64,000 nucleotides of DNA from an uncultured Prevotellaceae bacterium (GTDB taxonomy: Bacteria; Bacteroidota; Bacteroidia; Bacteroidales; UBA3663), in contig ONNR01000009.1 in NCBI GenBank assembly GCA_900319235.1, positions 1 through 64,000 on the forward strand. The letters are read 5' to 3'. The notes below the pieces were generated by a model, which did no database searches, was not told the origin of the DNA, and saw only the letters and a program-made list of their open reading frames with translations. How positions within the stretch are numbered: the stretch's first letter is position 1; the number at the start of each line of letters is the position of its first letter. The position numbers and the translations under genes are program-made. Below, piece by piece: positions 58,576 to 64,000 of this stretch.

Positions 58576-58914
58576 TTAGCGGTGTCCACCTCTCGGCATA
58601 CGTCCACCACGGGTCAGAACCTGCAGGGCAATCATGATGAGGGCTACTGCGCCGGTGATGGCTGCGGTGGTCTTGAAGTCCTCGATGAGTCCGCAACGGT
58701 AGAGCTGGAGAACCACACCGATGCCGAGACCAAGGAGCGACATGATCTTGTCGGGAGCGAACATCAGACGAATTGCACACGGGATGATGATGAACATTGG
58801 CCACCAAACCTTGAGGAATGCAATATTTTCGATTACATCGGTGGCCCAAAGGAGGGCGATGATGCCAAGCATCAGTAGAAGAGCGCCCCAGAATAAATTA
58901 CCAAAATATCTCAT
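58576..58914 (-). CDS. Small four-helix membrane protein (LiaF-like TM region)
   Basis: The 112-residue inner-membrane protein has four hydrophobic segments: FWGALLLMLGIIALLWAT, VWWPMFIIIPCAIRLMF, IMSLLGLGIGVVLQLY and AAITGAVALIMIALQVL. A basic, Gly-rich C-terminal tail (TRGGRMPRGGHR) follows. The layout resembles the LiaI/LiaF-like membrane region (DUF5668), in which a W(P/W)xxxI signature opens the second helix. In other bacteria such proteins sense or react to envelope stress; no such role can be read here. The start is the ATG at 58914, four codons inside the longest frame. It has its own promoter with an AT repeat in the leader. Confidence 0.75.
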   Translation of the reverse strand: MRYFGNLFWGALLLMLGIIALLWATDVIENIAFLKVWWPMFIIIPCAIRLMFAPDKIMSLLGLGIGVVLQLYRCGLIEDFKTTAAITGAVALIMIALQVLTRGGRMPRGGHR

Positions 58915-58917
58915 ATT

Positions 58918-58950
58918 AATTAACAATTAATAATTAACAATTAACAATTA
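58918..58950. repeat. TTAACAATT junction repeat
   Basis: TTAATTAACAATTAATAATT then AACAATTAACAATTA fill the leader between the promoter and the start of the small membrane protein gene. Confidence 0.72.
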
Positions 58951-58972
58951 TATTTTTGCATTAAAACCGGTG

Positions 58973-59004
58973 CAAAGATACGGCTTTTCTTGCAGTATTC
59001 CAAA
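58973..59004 (-). promoter_or_regulatory. Bacteroidetes promoter of the small membrane protein
   Basis: Minus-strand -7 TATCTTTG at 58973-58980 followed by CACC, -33 TTTG at 59001-59004, 20-bp spacer. Confidence 0.82.
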
Positions 59005-59045
59005 TTTTCGACTCAAAAACTATTGTTGGGGTGAAAGATAGAACT

Positions 59046-59080
59046 AAAAACGACTCCCGAATTCTTTTCGGGAGCCGTAA
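59046..59080 (-). terminator. Terminator of the sdh operon, minus strand
   Basis: On the minus strand CGGCTCCCGAA pairs with TTCGGGAGTCG (one mismatch) around AAGAA, followed by TTTTTAG. It lies 41 bp after the sdhB stop. Confidence 0.88.
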
Positions 59081-59121
59081 TATCAGTGTTTCTTCTCGGA
59101 TGGAGAAGCGGGGATCGATGA

Positions 59122-59883
59122 TCAGTCGGCAAGCTTGGCCTTGATGAACTCGCGGTTGAGACGTGCGATGTTGGAGATCTTCACGCTCTTGGGGCACTCC
59201 ATCTCGCAGGCGCGGGTGTTGGTGCAGTTACCGAATCCGAGTTCGTCCATGCGGGCTACCATTGCCTTGGCACGACGTGCCGCCTCGACCTTGCCCTGTG
59301 GCAGGAGAGCGAACTGGCTCACCTTGGCGCTGACGAAGAGCATAGCAGAACCGTTCTTGCAGGCAGCAACGCAAGCGCCGCAGCCGATGCAGGAAGCAGA
59401 GTCCATAGCCTCGTCGGCATCGACCTTCGAGATGAGGATGGCGTTGGCATCCTGAGCTGCACCACAGTTGATGGAGGTGTAGCCACCAGCCTGCTGGATC
59501 TTGTCGAAGGCAGAGCGGTCAACCATCAGGTCGCGGATGACGGGGAAGCCAGCCGAGCGCCATGGCTCAACGGTGATAGTCTCCTCGTTCTTGAACTTGC
59601 GCATATGGAGCTGGCAAGTGGTGATGGCGTCGTCGATGCCGTGGGGACGGCCGTTGATATAGAGTGAACAGGTGCCGCAGATGCCTTCACGACAATCGTG
59701 ATCGAAGACGATGGGCTCCTCGTGCTTGTTGATGAGCTGCTCGTTCAGCGTGTCCATCATCTCGAAGAACGACATCTCGGTCGAAACGTGCTCAACGCGA
59801 TAGGTCTTGAATTCGCCCTTCTCCTTTGGGCCGCGCTGACGCCAAACTTTAACGTTTACGTTCAGAAAACTTTCTTTTCCCAT
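59122..59883 (-). CDS. sdhB: Succinate dehydrogenase/fumarate reductase iron-sulfur subunit
   Basis: Electron-transfer subunit between the flavoprotein and the cytochrome b. The 253-residue protein carries the [2Fe-2S] set (CREGICGTC, then a later Cys in ITTCQLHM) at about 62-85 and the [4Fe-4S]/[3Fe-4S] sets [11 protein letters not shown] (about 155-165) and [12 protein letters not shown] near 210-222. Length is slightly above the E. coli protein and normal for the b558 type. Third gene of the operon, 26 bp after sdhA. In anaerobic Bacteroidetes this complex mostly runs as fumarate reductase, making succinate. Confidence 0.96.
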   Translation of the reverse strand: MGKESFLNVNVKVWRQRGPKEKGEFKTYRVEHVSTEMSFFEMMDTLNEQLINKHEEPIVFDHDCREGICGTCSLYINGRPHGIDDAITTCQLHMRKFKNEETITVEPWRSAGFPVIRDLMVDRSAFDKIQQAGGYTSINCGAAQDANAILISKVDADEAMDSASCIGCGACVAACKNGSAMLFVSAKVSQFALLPQGKVEAARRAKAMVARMDELGFGNCTNTRACEMECPKSVKISNIARLNREFIKAKLAD

Positions 59884-59909
59884 AGTTGCTAATTATTTAA
59901 AAGGGTGAA

Positions 59910-61886
59910 TTATGACTTATAGTTACGTGTCTGTACCTTGATCTCCTGGTAGTCGAGCATCTCCTTGTAGAGTTCAGGCTCCTTGCCTTCGCCCATGTAC
60001 TTCCAGCAGCCTACGTACATAAAGTTCTTGTCGTCGCGCTTAGCTTCGCCTTCCTCGGTCTGGTGCTCCTCGCGGAAGTGACCACCGCAGGACTCCTCAC
60101 GATGGAGGGCGTCGCGTGCCATGAGTTCGCCGACCTCGATGAAGTCGAGCAGACGGATGGCCTTGTCGAGCTCGGTATTGAGTGAGTTGGCTTCACCAGG
60201 AACATAGACTTCCTTCCAGAAGGTCTTGCGGAGCTCACCGAGCTTCTTGAGGCCCTCTTCGAGGCCAGCCTTGGTACGACCCATGCCGACGTGCTCCCAC
60301 ATGATGTGGCCGAGTTCCTTGTGGATGGAATCGACAGTGCGGCTGCCCTGTACGGCCATGATCTTCTCGATCTTGGCACGAACGCCATCCTCGGCCTCCT
60401 TGAATTCGGGGAGATCGGTCGAGAAGCGTGGAACCTGAATCTGGTCGGCAAGGTAGTTCTGCAAGGTGTAAGGCAGAACGAAGTAACCGTCGGCGAGACC
60501 CTGCATGAGGGCAGATGCACCGAGGCGGTTTGCACCGTGGTCAGAGAAGTTGGCTTCGCCTGCACAGAACAGACCCTTGACAGTGGTCATCAACTCATAG
60601 TCAACCCAGATGCCGCCCATGGTGTAGTGGATGGCAGGATAGATCATCATTGGAGTCTCGTACGGGTTGTCGTCGGTGATCTTCTGATACATCTGGAAGA
60701 GGTTGCCGTACTTGTCGGCTACCACATCCTTGCCAAGGCGCTTGATGGCGTCGGAGAAGTCAAGGAATACGGCGAGACCAGTGCTGTTGACACCAAAGCC
60801 CTTGTCGCAGCGCTCCTTGGCAGCACGTGAAGCTACGTCGCGAGGAACGAGGTTGCCGAATGCGGGATAACGGCGCTCGAGATAGTAGTCGCGATCCTCT
60901 TCGGGAATCTGGTGACCACGAATCTCACCACGCTGCAGACGCTTGGCATCTTCGAGCTTCTTGGGAACCCAGATGCGGCCGTCGTTACGGAGTGACTCTG
61001 ACATCAGGGTCAGCTTCGACTGGATGTCACCGTGAACGGGGATACAGGTGGGGTGAATCTGAGCGTAGCAGGGGTTGGCAAACATGGCGCCCTTGTGATA
61101 GATCTGGATGGCTGCACCACCGTTGCACGACATGGCGTTGGTGGAGAGGAAGTAGGCATTGCCATAACCGCCGGTAGCCACAACAACTGCATGAGCGGAG
61201 TAGCGCTCGAGCTGGCCGGTAACGAGGTTGCGGCAGATGATGCCACGTGCACGTTCAACACCCTCCTTGTCCTTGATGAGGACGACGTCGAGCATCTCGC
61301 GGCGAGCGTACATGGTGACGTTGCCCTTCTCGATCTGACGGTTGAGTGAAGAGTAGGCGCCGAGCAGCAGCTGCTGGCCTGTCTGACCCTTGGCATAGAA
61401 GGTACGCGATACCTGAGCGCCACCGAACGAACGGTTGGCGAGGGTGCCACCATATTCACGAGCGAAAGGAACGCCCTGTGCTACGCACTGGTCGATGATG
61501 TTGTTCGATACCTCAGCCAGACGATAAACGTTGGCCTCACGAGCACGGTAGTCACCGCCCTTGATGGTGTCGTAGAACAGACGATAGACCGAGTCACCGT
61601 CGTTCTGATAGTTCTTGGCAGCGTTGATACCGCCCTGTGCAGCGATGGAGTGAGCACGACGAGGAGAATCCTGGATGCAGAAGCACTTTACCTTGAAGCC
61701 CATTTCGCCAAGGGTAGCAGCGGCAGCACCGCCAGCAAGGCCGGAACCTACGACGATGATGTCGAGTTTACGCTTATTGGCAGGATTCACCAGTTTCTGA
61801 TGTGCCTTATAGTTCGTCCACTTGTCAGCAAGCTTTCCCTCAGGGATGCGGCTGAGCGCGGGATCCATGATGTGTTCAATAGCCAT
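59910..61886 (-). CDS. sdhA: Succinate dehydrogenase/fumarate reductase flavoprotein subunit
   Basis: Catalytic subunit interconverting succinate and fumarate, with covalent FAD. The 658-residue protein shows the FAD-binding start [20 protein letters not shown], the flavin-attachment region [20 protein letters not shown] (His about 82), the active-site HPT in [13 protein letters not shown] near 285, and [20 protein letters not shown] for the adenine end. An N-terminal extension of about 40 residues before the Rossmann fold and a long C-terminal helical domain fit the b558-type family. Middle gene of the operon, 42 bp after sdhC. Confidence 0.97.
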   Translation of the reverse strand: MAIEHIMDPALSRIPEGKLADKWTNYKAHQKLVNPANKRKLDIIVVGSGLAGGAAAATLGEMGFKVKCFCIQDSPRRAHSIAAQGGINAAKNYQNDGDSVYRLFYDTIKGGDYRAREANVYRLAEVSNNIIDQCVAQGVPFAREYGGTLANRSFGGAQVSRTFYAKGQTGQQLLLGAYSSLNRQIEKGNVTMYARREMLDVVLIKDKEGVERARGIICRNLVTGQLERYSAHAVVVATGGYGNAYFLSTNAMSCNGGAAIQIYHKGAMFANPCYAQIHPTCIPVHGDIQSKLTLMSESLRNDGRIWVPKKLEDAKRLQRGEIRGHQIPEEDRDYYLERRYPAFGNLVPRDVASRAAKERCDKGFGVNSTGLAVFLDFSDAIKRLGKDVVADKYGNLFQMYQKITDDNPYETPMMIYPAIHYTMGGIWVDYELMTTVKGLFCAGEANFSDHGANRLGASALMQGLADGYFVLPYTLQNYLADQIQVPRFSTDLPEFKEAEDGVRAKIEKIMAVQGSRTVDSIHKELGHIMWEHVGMGRTKAGLEEGLKKLGELRKTFWKEVYVPGEANSLNTELDKAIRLLDFIEVGELMARDALHREESCGGHFREEHQTEEGEAKRDDKNFMYVGCWKYMGEGKEPELYKEMLDYQEIKVQTRNYKS

Positions 61887-61928
61887 AGTATGAATTACTG
61901 TTTATGGATTTTAGATTATTAGATTAGT

Positions 61929-62627
61929 TTAGAAGTGGACGCCTCCTGCCTGAACAACGCCTGCAATGAGCACGAGGACGAAGCCACAGAAGATAACAGT
62001 AGCCCAAATGTAGCTGATGCAAATCCAGCGATTGAGCCAAACCTTACCATTGAGACCGAGCGTCTGCATCGAAGACCAGATACCATGGGTGAGGTGGAAC
62101 CAGAGGGCGCAGAACCAAACGATGTAGATGATGTCGAGGATACCAAAGCCGAAGGTGTAGGTAATCCAATCGAAACCAGCGGCAGGAGCAAACTTGCCTG
62201 TCGACTCAGCGAGTTCGGCCCACATCATGTTGGCCCAGAAATTGAAGAGGTGTACGAGAAGGCCGCAAATGACGATCACACCGAGAGCAAGCATGTTCTT
62301 GGCTGCCCAGTGTACGGGCTGCTTGCCGGAAACAGCATAACGATCATTGCCACGGGCTTTCCAGTTCTGGAAGGTCAGGATGAAGGCATAGATGAAATGG
62401 ATGACAACGAGCAGAGCCAGACCAGCAGTACCAAGGAGCGCGTACCAGTTGGTGCCCAGGAATTCACAGACCTTGTCATAGTAATGTCCGTCGGCAGGTG
62501 TACCTACCATGACATCATACACGTAAACAAGGTTCATCAGCATGTGGAAGGTGAGGAAGAGCACGAGGCATGCACCAGTGACGCTCATTACCACCTTACG
62601 ACCGATTGACGAAGATGTTAACCACAT
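61929..62627 (-). CDS. sdhC: Succinate dehydrogenase/fumarate reductase cytochrome b558 subunit
   Basis: Membrane anchor that exchanges electrons with menaquinone. The 232-residue protein has five transmembrane helices: VTGACLVLFLTFHMLMNLVY, LLGTAGLALLVVIHFIYAFI, LALGVIVICGLLVHLFNFW, ILDIIYIVWFCALWFHLTHG and ATVIFCGFVLVLIAGVVQAG. His residues in helices 1, 2, 3 and 4 (FHML, VIHF, LVHLF, WFHLTHG) are candidate ligands for two haems. A single five-helix subunit, without a separate SdhD, is the B. subtilis/Wolinella type. First gene of the operon, behind the promoter at 62722. Confidence 0.95.
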   Translation of the reverse strand: MWLTSSSIGRKVVMSVTGACLVLFLTFHMLMNLVYVYDVMVGTPADGHYYDKVCEFLGTNWYALLGTAGLALLVVIHFIYAFILTFQNWKARGNDRYAVSGKQPVHWAAKNMLALGVIVICGLLVHLFNFWANMMWAELAESTGKFAPAAGFDWITYTFGFGILDIIYIVWFCALWFHLTHGIWSSMQTLGLNGKVWLNRWICISYIWATVIFCGFVLVLIAGVVQAGGVHF

Positions 62628-62721
62628 AGATAATAGTTGTTGTTGTTAATAATATTGATTTTGGTTGATTTGTTGGCACTATATGCCCATCTCGCAGGGC
62701 AATTCTTCATAGTTATCGGTG

Positions 62722-62753
62722 CAAATATATTTATTTTTTATAAAAATACCAAT
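62722..62753 (-). promoter_or_regulatory. Bacteroidetes promoter of the sdh operon
   Basis: Minus-strand -7 TATATTTG at 62722-62729 followed by CACC; at the 20-bp distance the -33 reads ATTG (62750-62753), one off from TTTG. It leaves a leader of nearly 90 nt before sdhC. Confidence 0.72.
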
Positions 62754-62770
62754 TTCTTCGATTCAAAATG

Positions 62771-62784
62771 TGCAATATTGCACA
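62771..62784. promoter_or_regulatory. 14-bp perfect palindrome in divergent sdh/dusB promoter region
   Basis: GTGCAATATTGCAC is self-complementary. It lies in the spacer between the would-be -33 and -7 of the dusB promoter and about 18 bp upstream of the sdhC -33, a classical place for a repressor/activator dimer. No regulator is assigned. Confidence 0.6.
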
Positions 62785-62793
62785 AAAATAGTT

Positions 62794-62801
62794 ATCTTTG
62801 C
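62794..62801 (+). promoter_or_regulatory. Bacteroidetes -7 element of dusB
   Basis: TATCTTTG followed by CAC; the -33 position reads TGTG at 62770-62773. About 86 bp before the ATG. Confidence 0.72.
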
Positions 62802-62823
62802 ACTATCAAAATAGCAATTCTTG

Positions 62824-62862
62824 CAATTAAAAAATAATAATTAACAATTAACAATTAAAAAT
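62824..62862. repeat. TTAACAATT junction repeat in dusB leader
   Basis: CAATTAAAAAATAATAATTA followed by ACAATTAACAATTAAAAATT in the leader, 24 bp before the start codon. The matching repeat also overlaps the dusB stop codon, so the gene is bracketed by two copies. Confidence 0.7.
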
Positions 62863-62886
62863 TCTGGATTAACCATTGATTTATAT

Positions 62887-63885
62887 ATGAAGATTGGAAA
62901 TGTAACGTTGCCCGACAGGGCTGTGATGCTGGCGCCGATGGAGGACGTCACCGACGTGGGTTTTCGCCTGCAGTGCCGTCACTTCGGTGCTGACATGGTC
63001 TATTCGGAATTCGTATCGGCAGATGCGTTGATACGCAGCATCGACAAGACGATGAAGAAGCTGCGCGTGCTGGAAGAGGAGCGCCCTGTGGTGATACAGA
63101 TCTACGGGCGTGATGTGCCGTCGATGGTCGAGGCTGCAAAGATTGTAGAACAGGCACGACCTGACATCATCGACATCAATTTCGGCTGCCCCGTGAAGCG
63201 CGTGGCGGGCAAGGGCGCCGGTGCAGGAATGCTGCGCGATATCCCGCTGATGCTAGAAATCACGCGTGCCGTGGTCGATGCCGTGCAACTGCCGGTGACC
63301 GTGAAGACGCGTCTGGGTTGGGACTGCGAGCACAAGATCATCACCACGCTGGCCGAGCAGTTGCAGGACTGTGGCATCCAGGCTCTGGCCATCCATGGAC
63401 GCACGCGTTCGCAGATGTACACTGGAGAAGCCGACTGGACGCTGATCGGCGAGGTGAAGCAGAACCCGCGCATCCACATCCCCATCATCGGCAACGGCGA
63501 CGTCACCTCGGCGCAGATTGCCAAGCAGCGCTTCGAGGAAACGGGCGTCGATGGCATTCTGATAGGACGTGCCACCTTCGGACGGCCGTGGATATTCAAG
63601 GAAATCAAGCACCTGCTCGAGACGGGCGAGGAACTGCCTCCCATCCCGCTCGACGAATGCGTGATGGCCCTGCAGCACCAGGTGGAGGAGAGCGTGGCGC
63701 GTATTGACGAATATCGCGGCATCCTGCACATTCGCCGTCACCTGGCTGCCACCCCCATCTTCAAGGGGATACCGAACTTCAGAGAGACGCGCATCGCCAT
63801 GCTTCGTGCCGAGACGGTCGAAGAACTCTATCGGATCATGGACAAGGCGGTGGAAATGATAAGACAATTAACAATTAATAATTAA
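62887..63885 (+). CDS. dusB: tRNA-dihydrouridine synthase, DusB type
   Basis: FMN enzyme that reduces uridines in the tRNA D-loop; cytosolic. The 332-residue protein has the FMN-barrel start LAPMEDVTDVGFRLQCRHFG, the catalytic Cys in DINFGCPVKRVAGKGAG (Cys about 103), FMN contacts in AIHGRTRSQMYTGEADW and PIIGNGDVTS, and the helical RNA-binding domain from about 235. Length is as expected. The last codons (QLTINN, stop) are made of the TTAACAATT junction repeat, so the native C-terminus has been extended or replaced by it. Monocistronic, divergent from sdhCAB. Confidence 0.95.
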   Translation: MKIGNVTLPDRAVMLAPMEDVTDVGFRLQCRHFGADMVYSEFVSADALIRSIDKTMKKLRVLEEERPVVIQIYGRDVPSMVEAAKIVEQARPDIIDINFGCPVKRVAGKGAGAGMLRDIPLMLEITRAVVDAVQLPVTVKTRLGWDCEHKIITTLAEQLQDCGIQALAIHGRTRSQMYTGEADWTLIGEVKQNPRIHIPIIGNGDVTSAQIAKQRFEETGVDGILIGRATFGRPWIFKEIKHLLETGEELPPIPLDECVMALQHQVEESVARIDEYRGILHIRRHLAATPIFKGIPNFRETRIAMLRAETVEELYRIMDKAVEMIRQLTINN

Positions 63886-63898
63886 CAATTAACAATTG
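63868..63898. repeat. TTAACAATT repeat covering the dusB stop codon
   Basis: ACAATTAACAATTAATAATT then AACAATTAACAATTG: the dusB stop TAA is one of its bases. It is the same word family as at 21919, 24591, 30838, 58918 and 62824. Confidence 0.8.
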
Positions 63899-63911
63899 GG
63901 AGGTAGGCCAA

Positions 63912-63982
63912 TAAAAAAAATCCGAACCGTCATCGCGACGGCTCGAATTCACATTACCTTAAATCTAATACCATGAAAAACA
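63912..63982 (-). ncRNA. Candidate short RNA: promoter followed after about 35 nt by a terminator
   Basis: On the minus strand a -7 element TATCTTTG (63988-63995) is followed by about 35 nt and then a strong hairpin (CGAGCCGTC paired with GACGGTTCG, loop GCGAT) and eight T (63912-63945). The transcript would be about 70 nt, with no gene between. It is a small RNA, or an attenuator whose gene has been lost; dusB ends just beyond, facing it. The expected -33 lies past the window end. Confidence 0.5.
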
Positions 63983-63987
63983 CGATG

Positions 63988-63995
63988 CAAAGATA
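63988..63995 (-). promoter_or_regulatory. Bacteroidetes -7 element at the window end
   Basis: Minus-strand TATCTTTG followed by GCATC. It drives the short candidate RNA described at 63912-63982. Confidence 0.55.
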
Positions 63996-64000
63996 GGGGA

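Noticed and set aside
1..64000. tRNA or rRNA genes
   Set aside because: I saw no cloverleaf with a GTTCGAATC-type T-loop in a proper context; GGTTCGAA words at 28405-28472 and 37650-37735 belong to the junction repeats.

Overview
The window is chromosomal DNA from a member of the Bacteroidales, most likely a gut anaerobe of the Prevotellaceae/Bacteroidaceae type. The evidence is two SusC/SusD outer-membrane uptake pairs, a one-protein hybrid two-component regulator, a quinol-linked succinate dehydrogenase/fumarate reductase with a single b558-type membrane subunit, a fused large PurL, and promoters of the Bacteroidetes type (TAnnTTTG at -7, often with TTTG about 20 bp upstream). The genus is my guess; I could not search a database.

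Layout. (1) 337-7158, plus strand: a CusCBA-type heavy-metal efflux set (RND pump, TolC-like channel, adaptor with a metal-binding head) and a small secreted HMA-domain protein. (2) 7263-16805, minus strand: a tight five-gene run of LRR protein, SusC, SusD, small beta-rich secreted protein and metzincin-type zinc protease, which looks like a peptide or protein uptake locus. (3) 17172-24422: a Bor-like lipoprotein gene that appears frameshifted, a 901-residue modular secreted protein, a class C beta-lactamase-fold lipoprotein, a pectinesterase-like beta-helix protein and a LysE-family exporter. (4) 24651-30834: purL, a second LRR protein, a Fur-family regulator with a Cys/His-rich insert, and an unknown 127-residue protein. 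(5) 30868-56841: a polysaccharide-utilisation locus (PUL). It has a hybrid two-component regulator, SusC/SusD, five-module DUF4859-like and BACON-containing lipoproteins, two HExxH putative proteases, a CotH-type kinase, two GH127 beta-L-arabinofuranosidases, a GH97 and a GH43. (6) 57425-63885: aat, a small membrane protein, the sdhC-sdhA-sdhB operon and dusB.

Working together. The PUL enzyme set (beta-L-Araf, alpha-L-Araf and alpha-Gal type activities plus two putative zinc peptidases) matches the known chemistry of plant extensins and related hydroxyproline-rich glycoproteins: Hyp-linked oligoarabinosides and Ser-linked alpha-galactose on a peptide backbone. I propose that this locus takes apart both the glycan and the protein of such substrates. 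This is inference.

The most unusual non-coding material lies between genes. A bidirectional element at 29483-29727 is built from two inverted copies of the same three-hairpin unit, whose stems differ in sequence but keep their pairing. A perfectly regular 84-bp array of palindromes lies at 56897-57340. Many gene junctions carry a degenerate tandem repeat of a short word private to that junction, sometimes running into start codons, stop codons, signal peptides or linkers. There are also two candidate small RNAs, each a promoter followed shortly by a terminator-like hairpin, at 58401-58572 and 63912-63982.
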